This document shows positions 1 through 9,013 of a DNA stretch of 64,000 bases, piece after piece; the stretch's first letter is position 1, and the number at the start of each line of letters is the position of its first letter. A program made the translations under genes and the position numbers. Source of the stretch: Terrimonas ginsenosidimutans. Its GTDB lineage: Bacteria > Bacteroidota > Bacteroidia > Chitinophagales > Chitinophagaceae. Where the stretch lies: positions 124,001 through 188,000 of the forward strand of contig NZ_JAKLTR010000007.1 in NCBI RefSeq assembly GCF_022012415.1, read 5' to 3'. The notes under the pieces are model-generated. The model saw only the letters and a list, made by a program, of their open reading frames with translations, was not told where the DNA came from and searched no databases.

Positions 1-1
1 G

Positions 2-289
2 GGGTGGAATATCGACAACCCGCATCCACTCACGCCAACAGCCGGGAATCCGTACGAATTCTCTTACACAGGACCAATGAGTGCAGGTGAATTCAAATTT
101 CCGCTGGCTACTGGAAACTGGGGATGCGATTATTTTATGCCCGTGATCAATGGTTCCGGTCCGGGAAGTACGCAGATGAAGTTTATTGCTTCAGGAAGTC
201 CTGATTTTAAATGGAAGATCACACAGGCGGGTAACTATAAGATCACGATCAACCAGCTTTATGAAACGATCTCGATCGTTAAACAATAA
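2..289 (+). CDS. SusE/SusF-like outer membrane glycan-binding protein, C-terminal end (partial)
   Basis: The reading frame is open from base 2, so this is the last 95 residues of a gene that begins outside the window. The sequence has the pattern of the last starch-binding-like module of SusE/SusF proteins: a Trp-containing strand, then YEFSYTGPMSAGEFKF, then a lone Trp strand (NWGCDYFMP) and a final beta strand running into the stop. These proteins are surface lipoproteins that help SusC/SusD hold polysaccharide. The GH66 dextranase follows 15 bases later, so this is the usual SusE position of a dextran-type locus. The assignment to SusE rather than SusF cannot be made from the tail alone. 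Confidence 0.75.
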   Translation, partial: GWNIDNPHPLTPTAGNPYEFSYTGPMSAGEFKFPLATGNWGCDYFMPVINGSGPGSTQMKFIASGSPDFKWKITQAGNYKITINQLYETISIVKQ

Positions 290-304
290 AAAGTATTCGT
301 ACCG

Positions 305-2077
305 ATGATGATAAAAAACAACATGTTCTCCCGGTGTTTGTGCATTGCTTTGCTGGTTAGTAGCATTGTACCTGGTTGCCGCAGAGAGGAGCCGAAAAAT
401 GATCCGGTTACATATGGCTCTTCCTTTTCGCTGACCATTTACACAGACAAAGCAATGTATAAGCCGGGCGAACAGGTTTTGTTCACGCTGAACAAAGCAC
501 TTGCAGGAAATATAAAGATCCGTTACCGCCATTTCAGTGAGACGATCAGTGAAGCCACGCTGTCTGGAACAAACTGGAGCTGGACAGCACCTTCAGCGGA
601 CTACACCGGCTATATGGTTGATCTTTACGAAGTGGCCGATGGAAAAGAAAAAGTGCATGCCAGCATTGGTGTGGATGTTTCTTCTGACTGGGCCAGGTTT
701 CCGCGTTATGGATTTCTCACCAACTTCAGCCAGTTGAGCGATGATGAAATAAATAAAGTGGTGAAGAACCTTTCAAGACATCATATCAATGGGCTGCAAT
801 ATTACGACTGGTTGTACAAGCATCACTGGCCAATGGCTGGTACAGGTGCGGCGCCGCAAAGCAGCTGGAAGGAGATCGCCAATAAGGATGTATATCTTTC
901 AACCCTTAAGACATACATCGAGAAAGGACATGCGGCCAATATGAAGTCGATGTTCTACAATCTTGCATTCGGTGCCCTGAATGATGCAGCGGCGGATGGT
1001 GTCAATGAAGAATGGTACGCGTTCAAAGATGCGAATCATGGAACGAAAGATAAACATGAACTGCCCAAACCCTTTTTCAAGAGCGATATCTACGTGCTTG
1101 ATGCGGGTAACACGGGCTGGCAGAATTATATTGCCGCAAAGAACAAGGATGTATACACCGCACTTGATTTTGACGGTTATCATGTGGATGCATTAGGCGA
1201 TCGTGGCAGTTTGTATAATTTCAGCGGTCAATCGATCAACCAGGCAGCAACGTTCAAACCGTTCCTTGAAGCAATGAAAGCGGCTTCACCGACAAAACGA
1301 CTCGTGATGAATGCCGTGAATCAATATGGGCAGCAAACCAGTATCTCCCAGTCGCCGGTGGATTTCCTGTATACCGAAGTATGGGGGCCGAATGAACGCT
1401 TCGAGGATCTGGCGAACATTATCCGCAACAATGATTTCTATGGCAACAATGCAAAGAAGACGGTGCTTGCTGCATACCTGAACTACAATAAGGCGAACAA
1501 TCCGGGAATGTTCAATACGCCTGCGGTATTGCTGGCCGATGCCGTGATCTTTGCATTTGGTGGTTCGCATTTGGAGCTGGGCGAGCATATGCTGGGGAAA
1601 GAATATTTCCCGAATAATAACCTGCAGATGTCTGATGAATTAAAGACATCGCTGATGAGTTATTATGATTTCCTTGTTGCCTATGAAAACCTATTGCGCG
1701 ATGGCGGATCTTTTAATCTGCCTGCGATCAGCTGTACCAATGGCAAACTTTCACTGGAGAGCTGGCCTGCTGCTGCAGGTAAAGTGGCGGTACAGGGAAA
1801 ACTGATCGGCAACCGTCAGATCTTTCATCTGCTGAATTTTTCTAACGCAAATTCCACTAACTGGCGTGACACGGATGGCACACAGTTAAAACCATCTTTG
1901 GTGGAAGATGCTGCGATCCGCTTTACAGCTACAGGCGCTGTCAAAAAGATCTGGCTTGCTTCGCCGGATGCTGATCGCGGTGTTGCGAGAACCTTACAAT
2001 TTGTACAATCAGGAAATGATGTTTCTTTTACACTTCCATCCATTCTCTATTGGGATATGCTGGTAGTGGAATATTAA
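305..2077 (+). CDS. GH66 dextranase-like endo-glucanase, lipoprotein
   Basis: The 590-residue protein starts with a lipoprotein signal ending in a lipobox (VPGC, Cys25), so it is probably membrane-anchored. A beta-sandwich-like N-terminal part is followed by a TIM barrel with GH66 hallmarks: DGYHVDALG, where Asp295 is the expected nucleophile, and FLYTEVWGPNE, where Glu358 is the expected acid/base. GH66 enzymes cut alpha-1,6-glucan (dextran) internally or make cycloisomaltooligosaccharides. The length fits plain dextranases without the CBM35 insertion of the cyclising enzymes. It lies 15 bases after the SusE/F-like gene and 15 bases before the GH31 gene, in one operon. Family assignment is firm; the exact substrate is inferred. 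Confidence 0.88.
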   Translation: MMIKNNMFSRCLCIALLVSSIVPGCRREEPKNDPVTYGSSFSLTIYTDKAMYKPGEQVLFTLNKALAGNIKIRYRHFSETISEATLSGTNWSWTAPSADYTGYMVDLYEVADGKEKVHASIGVDVSSDWARFPRYGFLTNFSQLSDDEINKVVKNLSRHHINGLQYYDWLYKHHWPMAGTGAAPQSSWKEIANKDVYLSTLKTYIEKGHAANMKSMFYNLAFGALNDAAADGVNEEWYAFKDANHGTKDKHELPKPFFKSDIYVLDAGNTGWQNYIAAKNKDVYTALDFDGYHVDALGDRGSLYNFSGQSINQAATFKPFLEAMKAASPTKRLVMNAVNQYGQQTSISQSPVDFLYTEVWGPNERFEDLANIIRNNDFYGNNAKKTVLAAYLNYNKANNPGMFNTPAVLLADAVIFAFGGSHLELGEHMLGKEYFPNNNLQMSDELKTSLMSYYDFLVAYENLLRDGGSFNLPAISCTNGKLSLESWPAAAGKVAVQGKLIGNRQIFHLLNFSNANSTNWRDTDGTQLKPSLVEDAAIRFTATGAVKKIWLASPDADRGVARTLQFVQSGNDVSFTLPSILYWDMLVVEY

Positions 2078-2092
2078 TAAACAGGCTTTTTT

Positions 2093-4588
2093 ATGAGAAT
2101 TGTTTTTGTGCTGGCTTTTTTGTTGCACTGTTCTTTTTTAACATTTGCTCAATTGCAGACGGCAGGTAATAGCCGCTCTTACAGGATCGACGGCAACAGT
2201 GTTGTGTTTGATTGTGACAATGCAAAGGTATTGTTGAAAGTTTGCTCGGGTTCCATGCTGAAAGTATGGTATGATCCCAAGGGGAAATTCAAACGTGCGA
2301 ATGAATCGTTTGCCGTGATCAATGAAGATATTGACAATGCGGGGAAGCTTCAACTGGAAGAACGTCCGGAATCGTATGATATCTTCACCGCGCAGCTTCG
2401 GATCCGCGTGGATAAGGCACCGTTCAGGATACAGGTATTTGACAAGTACCAGAAACTGCTGATGGGGGATCACCAGCAGAAAGGATTGCAGCATGACAGC
2501 AGCAAGCTGATCGCCAGCAAAACCCTCCGCAGCGATGAACAGTTCTTCGGGTTGGGAGAGAAGGCCGGTCCGCTGAACCGCCGTGGTCGTTCCTATACCA
2601 TGTGGAATAGTGATAAACCCTGCTATTCGCCGGGTGAAGATCCGCTATACAAAAGCATTCCCTTCTTCCTGAGCAATTACCGCTACGGCGTTTTCTTTGA
2701 TAATACATATAAGACAGTTTTCCGTTTCGGAACTGCGTCTGAGGATCATTACAGTTTTGAAGCGCCGGGAGGTGAAATGATCTATTATTTCATTCATGGG
2801 GCAGATTATAAGCAGATCATCTCTCAATATATCCAACTGACCGGCAAACCAATCATGCCACCTGAATGGGCCTTTGGTTTTTCACAAAGCCGTGGGATGT
2901 ATACGAACGAACCATTGGCCAGAAGCGCTGCGGCAGAGTTCAGAAAGCGCAAGATCCCCTGCGATATCATTTACCAGGATATCGGCTGGACGGATGGTCT
3001 GCAGAATTTTGAATGGAGAAAGGATCGTTATACTGATCCCAAAGGAATGTTGAAATATCTCGATTCTCTCGGGTTCAAGATGATCGTGTCGCAGGATCCT
3101 GTGATCTCCCAGGCGACGACCAAACAATGGAAAGAAGCGGATTCGCTGGGGTATTTCACCACTGATATACGCACAGGCAAATCCTATGATATGCCCTGGC
3201 CATGGGGTGGCAATTGCGGTGTGGTTGATTTTACCAAACCTGCGGTGGCCGACTGGTGGGGAGCTTACCAGCAGAAACCGTTGAATGATGGCGTGCGTGG
3301 TTTCTGGACAGACATGGGTGAACCCGCCTGGAGCAATGAAGATGCAACAGAACGCCTGTTCATGAAGCACACAGCCGGTATGCACAATGAAATTCACAAT
3401 GTATATGGTCATACCTGGGATAAAGTAGTAAAGGAACAATTTGATAAACGAAACCCGGGCAAACGGATCTTTCAGATGACAAGATCAGCATTCGCAGGCC
3501 TGCAACGCTACACATTTGGCTGGTCGGGTGATAGTGGCAATGGAGATGATGTGCTCGATGGCTGGAGTCGTCTCGCCAACCAGATCCCTGTCGGTCTTTC
3601 AGCCGGAATGGGCGGTATTCCATTCTGGGCGACGGATATTTCCGGCTACTGCGGCGATATCAAAGATTATCCCGCAATGGCGGAATTGTATACACGCTGG
3701 TTGCAGTTTGGTATATTCAACCCGCTCAGCCGCGCCCATCATGAAGGTGATAATGCAGTAGAGCCATGGCTGTTTGGCACTGAAGCGGAGAAGAATTGTC
3801 GCAATGCGATTGAGTTAAAGTACCAGTTGTTCCCCTATATCTACTCTTACGCAAGAGAAGCACATGATAAAGGCTGGCCGATCATGCGCGCGCTGATGCT
3901 TGAATACCCCAATGACCAGCAAACGTTTTCCATCGATGATCAATTTCTTTTTGGGAAGGAATTACTTGTTGCGCCGGTGGTGAAGAAGGGAGCCGTCAGC
4001 CGCAAGGTTTATTTTCCGGAAGGAGAGTGGATCGACTTCTACGATGGTAAAACAATTCATGAAGGAGAACAGCAGGAAACGGTAAAAGCTCCGCTGAGTA
4101 AGGTGCCGTTATTCGTAAAGAAGGGTTCGATCATTCCGATGATGCCCGTAATGCAATACATTCATGAGCGCCGCGATTACCCATTGAGCCTCCAGATCTA
4201 TCCTGCCAATGAAGGGCAATCCGCCTCGTTTGTGCTGTATGAAGATGATGGAGAATCTACCAATTATCTGAAAGACGAGTATAGTACGACGCGTTTCAAC
4301 TGTGAGACACTGGCTGCGAAATATATCGTCAATGTTTCTTCACCGGAACAGAAGGGATATAAAGCACAGGGTATGCGCGATCATATTTTTAAGCTGTTCC
4401 TTCCGGCAAAACCCTCTAAGGTTTTGACAGGAGGGAAGGCGGTTCCTGTGCAACCGGTCGGCAACTTTACTACCAATGCCGGGAAAGTCACTAAACAATT
4501 GAACTGGTCCTGGGACCCCAAAACAGGTATTTGTTATGTCCGCGTCCCTGCCGGCGGTAAAGAGGTAGTTGTGGAAATTTTTAAATAA
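2093..4588 (+). CDS. GH31 alpha-glucosidase
   Basis: The 831-residue protein carries a Sec signal peptide (cleavage near residue 19, after LTFA) and the full GH31 layout: an N-terminal galactose-mutarotase-like beta domain, a TIM barrel from about residue 230, and C-terminal beta domains including a DUF5110-like part near 710. The nucleophile motif is GFWTDMGEP (Asp407) and the acid/base lies in GWSGDSG (Asp480). GH31 enzymes remove terminal alpha-linked glucose; next to a GH66 dextranase the likely role is trimming isomalto-oligosaccharides in the periplasm. The SusE-GH66-GH31 order matches what I recall of the Bacteroides thetaiotaomicron dextran locus. Transfer or isomaltase specificity cannot be read from sequence. 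Confidence 0.9.
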   Translation: MRIVFVLAFLLHCSFLTFAQLQTAGNSRSYRIDGNSVVFDCDNAKVLLKVCSGSMLKVWYDPKGKFKRANESFAVINEDIDNAGKLQLEERPESYDIFTAQLRIRVDKAPFRIQVFDKYQKLLMGDHQQKGLQHDSSKLIASKTLRSDEQFFGLGEKAGPLNRRGRSYTMWNSDKPCYSPGEDPLYKSIPFFLSNYRYGVFFDNTYKTVFRFGTASEDHYSFEAPGGEMIYYFIHGADYKQIISQYIQLTGKPIMPPEWAFGFSQSRGMYTNEPLARSAAAEFRKRKIPCDIIYQDIGWTDGLQNFEWRKDRYTDPKGMLKYLDSLGFKMIVSQDPVISQATTKQWKEADSLGYFTTDIRTGKSYDMPWPWGGNCGVVDFTKPAVADWWGAYQQKPLNDGVRGFWTDMGEPAWSNEDATERLFMKHTAGMHNEIHNVYGHTWDKVVKEQFDKRNPGKRIFQMTRSAFAGLQRYTFGWSGDSGNGDDVLDGWSRLANQIPVGLSAGMGGIPFWATDISGYCGDIKDYPAMAELYTRWLQFGIFNPLSRAHHEGDNAVEPWLFGTEAEKNCRNAIELKYQLFPYIYSYAREAHDKGWPIMRALMLEYPNDQQTFSIDDQFLFGKELLVAPVVKKGAVSRKVYFPEGEWIDFYDGKTIHEGEQQETVKAPLSKVPLFVKKGSIIPMMPVMQYIHERRDYPLSLQIYPANEGQSASFVLYEDDGESTNYLKDEYSTTRFNCETLAAKYIVNVSSPEQKGYKAQGMRDHIFKLFLPAKPSKVLTGGKAVPVQPVGNFTTNAGKVTKQLNWSWDPKTGICYVRVPAGGKEVVVEIFK

Positions 4589-4614
4589 GATCAGAACAGA
4601 CTAATCCCGTATTT

Positions 4615-7320
4615 ATGCTAAATTTTCAGTTGCGCGGCAGAGCCGTACGATATGGCTTTGCTTTGCCTTTACTGTTTTGTATGTATACTGCCAACGCACA
4701 ACAGCCTTTATGGAAGTCGGAAGCCTATTCGATATATGCAGATAGTGTAGTGCAGCAGACTTTTCATGCAAAGGCGATCTCTGCAAAGGAGATCGTGTCT
4801 GACTATAAAAGTCCTGCGAATGAATATAAGCCGGCAGGCATTTCTTTTAAGTTCAGCATCAACGGAAAAGATAATGAGATGGTCAGTGGAACTGATCATC
4901 ATTTTACCATGGATGGTGACCGGTTACGTTCAGAAACGCCACTGATCGTTTTTGGAAAGCAGCTGAAGCCAAAGAAAGCAAGCAAGGTGACGTATCTCAA
5001 AGCGGGTTCCTCGCTACTGGTGAAGCTCGATATGCGGCATGTATTCAATGACTTCAATACAAAAGGATTCTACGCAGGGGGAGACGGAAGCAAGATCTAC
5101 AAAGAAGATTTCAAAGCCGTTTACATTGCGGGAAGTTCAGCACCACTGATCTGGGATTTTGATAACCTGGTGCATCATACGGAATTAAAAATGAATGACG
5201 ATGATGGCGATGGTATCTATGAGATCCTGCTGAACATGAACGTGGAAGAGAAGGAGAAGAAAACGCTGTCTCACTGGAAACTCGAAACGGATCTCTCTGC
5301 GTTTCCGCGTTATCAATCGCCGTATCTCTTAGGGGATGCATTGTATAATATGTCGCTCGAAGAAATGAACCGGGCGATCGAGCCGGATAGCACGCTTCGT
5401 ACAGGCAAGGAATGGGCAGGAGTCTGGACGCGTGATGTCAGTTACAGCATTATTCTGTCGATGGCACATTTGCAGCCGCGCGCCGCGCAATACAGTCTTA
5501 TGAGAAAGGTCGATAAAAAGAAAAAGATCATCCAGGATACAGGTACCGGTGGTGCCTGGCCGGTGAGTACTGACCGGATGATCTGGGCGGTTGCGGCCTG
5601 GGAGATCTACAAGGTGACCGGTAACGTAAACTGGTTGAAGGATGCATATGAGGTGATCAGGAACTCGATCTATGCGGATATGAAAACAGTTTATGATGAG
5701 GAGACAGGTCTGGTGAAAGGGGAATCATCGTTTTTGGATTGGCGTGAACAGACCTATCCTGTATGGATGCAACCCGCGGATATTTTTGAATCAGAAAATC
5801 TTGGCACCAATGCTGTCCACTTCCAGGCAAACATCGTGGCTGCGTCGATGGCAGCAGTTTTGAATGATCAGGCAGGTGCTGATATATTCCGGCAAAATGC
5901 ATCACGCATAAAAAAAGCCATCAATGAAAAACTGTGGATGCCTGACGCCGGTACTTATGCGCAATATCTTTATGGCCGGGGGCATAAGATGGTTTCTCCC
6001 CGGACGGAAGCGCTTGGCGCTGCACTTTGTGTGATCTTTGGCATTGCCGGTGAGGAAAGGGCGAAGCAGGTGGTCAGCTCTATGCCCATTTCTCCATATG
6101 GCATTACGTGTATCTATCCGCAGATCCCGGGCATTCCTCCTTATCACAATAATGGCATCTGGCCTTTTGTTCAATCTTACTGGCTTTGGGCTGGTGCGCA
6201 AACAAAGAATGAAACATCGGTAATGGAAAGCATTGCGGCGATCTATCGGCCTGCAGCATTGTTCGCAACGAACAAAGAGAACTTCGTTGCCACTAATGGT
6301 GATTATGCAGGCACGCAGATCAATTCCAGTAATATGCTGTGGAGTCTTGCAGGAAATATCAGCATCGTGCATCATGTGCTGTTTGGTATCCGTTTTAATG
6401 AAGACCGGGTGGTATTCCAGCCATTTGTGCCAAAGGCGTTGCAGGGCGAGCGGAGATTGGATAACTTCCGTTACCGCGATGCGATACTGGATATTACATT
6501 ACAGGGATACGGTGATGAAATAGAGGCAGTGCTGATAGACGGAGTTAAAGCATCGAGGGCGGAATTCCCAGCCAGCCAGCAAGGCAGGCATAGTATCAGG
6601 ATCGTTTTGAAGAACACCACTCCTGGAGCAATGGCCGTTAATCATCGTGCGGTTGAATTTACTCCCGCAATGCCAATATTGACTTATAAAGATTTTAAGC
6701 TGCATTGGCAGAAGATTCCGGGTGCTGTGAAATATAAAGTGTTTGTAAACGGTATGCCGCTGACAGAAACAAGATCGACAAGTGTAAAAATATTCCCGGA
6801 TACAGTGAAGGAATGCCAGGTGATCGCCATTGATCAAAATGGATTGGAATCATTTGCCAGCGAGCCGTTTGAAATCGTAAGAGCTTCGTTCCGGCAATTA
6901 TATGAAACGGAGGAGCAGTTGCCCGCAGCAGCTTATCCTTACGCAGGATATTCAGGGAAGGGCTTTATTGAATCGGGCGTAGCGGTCAACCCTGTTATTC
7001 GTTTTGCTATTGAAGTGGATACGCCGGGAGACTACCGTATCGATTTCCGGTATGCGAATGGAAACGGGCCAGTGAATACAGATAATAAATGTGCAGTGCG
7101 TACGCTGTTGGTGGATGATCAACCAGTCTCGTCGCTGGTGTTCCCGCAGAGGGGTAAGGATGAATGGAGCGACTGGGGTTGGAGTAGTGGTTTGACGGTG
7201 AAACTAGGCGCAGGGAAGCATGTGATCCAACTGGAATATAAAGGGGAAAATGAAAATATGAGTATTGACGTGAACCAGGTAATGCTGGACGTGTTGAGAA
7301 TTACGATGTTGGGAAAGTAG
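4615..7320 (+). CDS. Six-hairpin (alpha/alpha)6 glycosidase with C-terminal Ig-like and CBM-like domains
   Basis: The 901-residue exported protein has a signal peptide ending TANA near residue 28. Residues of about 220-640 look like an (alpha/alpha)6 barrel of the glucoamylase / GH63 / debranching type: WAGVWTRDVSYSI carries the WxRD motif (Asp274, a likely catalytic acid), then GGAWPVSTDRMIWA, FLDWREQTYP and NGIWPFVQSYWLWAG. A beta strip near 640-680, a fibronectin/Ig-like domain at about 685-757 and a jelly-roll CBM6/35-like domain at about 758-898 follow. It is the last gene of the dextran-type operon, 26 bases after GH31. I do not place it in a numbered GH family with confidence; exo-acting removal of glucose or of a side branch is the likely role. 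Confidence 0.7.
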   Translation: MLNFQLRGRAVRYGFALPLLFCMYTANAQQPLWKSEAYSIYADSVVQQTFHAKAISAKEIVSDYKSPANEYKPAGISFKFSINGKDNEMVSGTDHHFTMDGDRLRSETPLIVFGKQLKPKKASKVTYLKAGSSLLVKLDMRHVFNDFNTKGFYAGGDGSKIYKEDFKAVYIAGSSAPLIWDFDNLVHHTELKMNDDDGDGIYEILLNMNVEEKEKKTLSHWKLETDLSAFPRYQSPYLLGDALYNMSLEEMNRAIEPDSTLRTGKEWAGVWTRDVSYSIILSMAHLQPRAAQYSLMRKVDKKKKIIQDTGTGGAWPVSTDRMIWAVAAWEIYKVTGNVNWLKDAYEVIRNSIYADMKTVYDEETGLVKGESSFLDWREQTYPVWMQPADIFESENLGTNAVHFQANIVAASMAAVLNDQAGADIFRQNASRIKKAINEKLWMPDAGTYAQYLYGRGHKMVSPRTEALGAALCVIFGIAGEERAKQVVSSMPISPYGITCIYPQIPGIPPYHNNGIWPFVQSYWLWAGAQTKNETSVMESIAAIYRPAALFATNKENFVATNGDYAGTQINSSNMLWSLAGNISIVHHVLFGIRFNEDRVVFQPFVPKALQGERRLDNFRYRDAILDITLQGYGDEIEAVLIDGVKASRAEFPASQQGRHSIRIVLKNTTPGAMAVNHRAVEFTPAMPILTYKDFKLHWQKIPGAVKYKVFVNGMPLTETRSTSVKIFPDTVKECQVIAIDQNGLESFASEPFEIVRASFRQLYETEEQLPAAAYPYAGYSGKGFIESGVAVNPVIRFAIEVDTPGDYRIDFRYANGNGPVNTDNKCAVRTLLVDDQPVSSLVFPQRGKDEWSDWGWSSGLTVKLGAGKHVIQLEYKGENENMSIDVNQVMLDVLRITMLGK

Positions 7321-7339
7321 TGACAGACGGAATGAGGTA

Positions 7340-7371
7340 GAAGGTAACGGGGCTTCTAACCGGTTGCCTTC
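7340..7371. terminator. Hairpin between convergent genes
   Basis: An inverted repeat (gaaggtaac against gttgccttc, one G-U pair) lies between the end of the glycosidase operon and the convergent DUF2461 gene, touching the latter's stop codon. There is no clear T tract on the plus strand, so it is a weak candidate for a shared terminator. Confidence 0.35.
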
Positions 7372-8047
7372 AGGAGGGTACATACAAGACCTCGCTCATG
7401 TAGTCGAAAAAAGGTCTGAGAGCCTTCATTGTTGTCTCCGCCATATCTATATAATCAGGTGCCAGTATTTCCGTATCGGTGAAATGATGTTGAAGCAGAA
7501 ATTGCTTATACTTCAGCAGATCGGCGGCGGGACTGGCGGCGTCATATCCTCTTGGAACGCGGGTCAGGGTTTCCCCGGTAAGACCGGTGAATACCTTAGC
7601 TACTTTAGATGAGGCGAGCACTTTTCTTATAGGTTTATCATCAAAGACCAATTCATCCCGGATAAGTTTCAGATCTGAAGATGACGGCCCCCAGAAACCA
7701 CCCGCAATAAAGCTGTTACCGGGTTCGAATTGAAAGTAGTATCCTCCGCGCAATAATTTTCCTTCTCGATGAAAACTGCCGCTGAAGTTGGTTTTATAAG
7801 GGGTTTTATCGGCGGAAAACCGGATATCACGGTAGATCCGCATCAATGCTTTTTTGCCGGATGGGGTGTCGATGCGGTCATGTTTTTTCATGCGATCGAG
7901 CAGGCTTTCCGTAAACGATTCTATACCTGAAAGCTCACGCTGATAAATCTGCTTGTTTGCATTAAACCATTCACGATTGTTGTTCTTCCTGAGTTTTTTC
8001 AGGAATTCAAAAGAGGTGGAAGGGATGATGGTTTTGGTATTCTTCAT
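7370..8047 (-). CDS. DUF2461 family protein
   Basis: The 225-residue protein matches the DUF2461 / TIGR02453 family: it opens with FEFLKKLRKNNNREWFNANK, followed by a conserved RIYRDIRFSADKTPYK block and GGYYFQFEPGNSFIAGG. The family is widespread and cytoplasmic and has no established function. Length is normal for the family. It is convergent with the glycosidase operon and followed upstream, 63 bases away, by a DUF4287 gene on the same strand, with which it may be cotranscribed. Confidence 0.9.
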   Translation of the reverse strand: MKNTKTIIPSTSFEFLKKLRKNNNREWFNANKQIYQRELSGIESFTESLLDRMKKHDRIDTPSGKKALMRIYRDIRFSADKTPYKTNFSGSFHREGKLLRGGYYFQFEPGNSFIAGGFWGPSSSDLKLIRDELVFDDKPIRKVLASSKVAKVFTGLTGETLTRVPRGYDAASPAADLLKYKQFLLQHHFTDTEILAPDYIDMAETTMKALRPFFDYMSEVLYVPS

Positions 8048-8110
8048 GTTGACGTTAATTGAGAAATAATGACTGTTGCAGGATCAGCCAGGCGTGCCCG
8101 TTAGTTTGAC

Positions 8111-8335
8111 TTAATTGCTGTTCTCGTCTTTGGAACCTTTAAGTATGGCAAAAATGGCCATTGCATGACCATGGCCAAGATCGAATTCATCCTTTAACCA
8201 TTTAGTGATATCGCCGGCTTTTGCGGTGAGTTGGCCGTTTTTGGTAAAACCCCGGCTGGCTGCAAGTTTTCTGAAGTCTTCCGCGGTCTTGCCTGTCTTC
8301 TCTTTGATGGTCTTAAGATATCCCTGAAATGACAT
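8111..8335 (-). CDS. DUF4287 family small protein
   Basis: The 74-residue protein fits the DUF4287 family: SFQGYLKTIKEKTGKTAED at the start, then a Lys-rich middle and WLKDEFDLGHGHAMAI near the end. Members are small cytoplasmic helical proteins of unknown function. It starts with ATG at 8335 and stands upstream of the DUF2461 gene on the same strand. Confidence 0.85.
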   Translation of the reverse strand: MSFQGYLKTIKEKTGKTAEDFRKLAASRGFTKNGQLTAKAGDITKWLKDEFDLGHGHAMAIFAILKGSKDENSN

Positions 8336-8692
8336 TTTCTTTCTTTTGTGATGTAAAATTAATGGATCACCGCTAACATACTATTTTGGTTTAAGAAGGG
8401 CGAGACCCTGATCATGTTTTTTGTAATCTTTTTTTGAAATAATTGTTTGGTGATCGGACCTTACTGTCACAGGAATACTTAACCGGGATTTTCCGGAATG
8501 AAATATTTCACAGGGCGCAGGCAGGCACATCCCTGCGAATCGCACTCGAGGGCCGGTCCATTGCTATTGCTTCTTTTATCGCTGGGAGCGGGCATGACGA
8601 TATATTGTGATCGCCAGTCAGGATGAGATCCATCTGATCGTGTTTAAGTTTCCTGTATGTGTTGTCAGGCACGGATTATGCCCCTGGGTTGT
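8336..8692. other. Intergenic region between divergent genes
   Basis: About 350 bases separate the DUF4287 gene (minus) from the SemiSWEET gene (plus). It must hold both promoters, but I found no convincing -33 TTTG / -7 TAnnTTTG pair and no RNA gene or repeat. Confidence 0.5.
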
Positions 8693-8992
8693 ATGGAAAC
8701 TGAACAATTGATCGGTATCGTCGCCGGGGTATGTACCGGCATTTCACTGGTTCCGCAGCTTGTGAAGATCAGAAAAGAGAAACAAGCGGAAGGTACGTCT
8801 ACGGTAATGCTGATCACATTACTGCTGGGGCTTGGCGGGTGGATCGTTTACGGGGTGATGCGCACAGATTATCCCGTGATCTTTACGAATGCTTTCTCTT
8901 TTATCATCAATATCTGGATCATGTGTCTTTCTGTGAAATATTCACGGCGAAAGGATCTTCAAAAAAGGCCGGACAAAATGCCCGGCCATTAA
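8693..8992 (+). CDS. SemiSWEET / PQ-loop family transporter
   Basis: From the ATG at 8693 the product has 99 residues and three predicted membrane helices, the size of a bacterial SemiSWEET half-transporter, which works as a dimer to move sugars. The helix-1 motif GIVAGVCTGISLVPQLVKI contains the PQ pair that names the family, and a second helix reads TLLLGLGGWIVYGV. An upstream in-frame ATG at 8657 would add 12 residues (MCCQARIMPLGC) before the family's normal start, so I prefer 8693. A hairpin (ggccgg/ccggcc) overlaps the stop codon. Confidence 0.85.
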   Translation: METEQLIGIVAGVCTGISLVPQLVKIRKEKQAEGTSTVMLITLLLGLGGWIVYGVMRTDYPVIFTNAFSFIINIWIMCLSVKYSRRKDLQKRPDKMPGH

Positions 8993-9013
8993 TGAAATAA
9001 CCATGAAGCAGGA

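Noticed and set aside
8967-8987. Hairpin ggccgg/ccggcc at the end of the SemiSWEET gene
   Set aside because: It overlaps the stop codon and lacks a T tract, so I do not call it a terminator.
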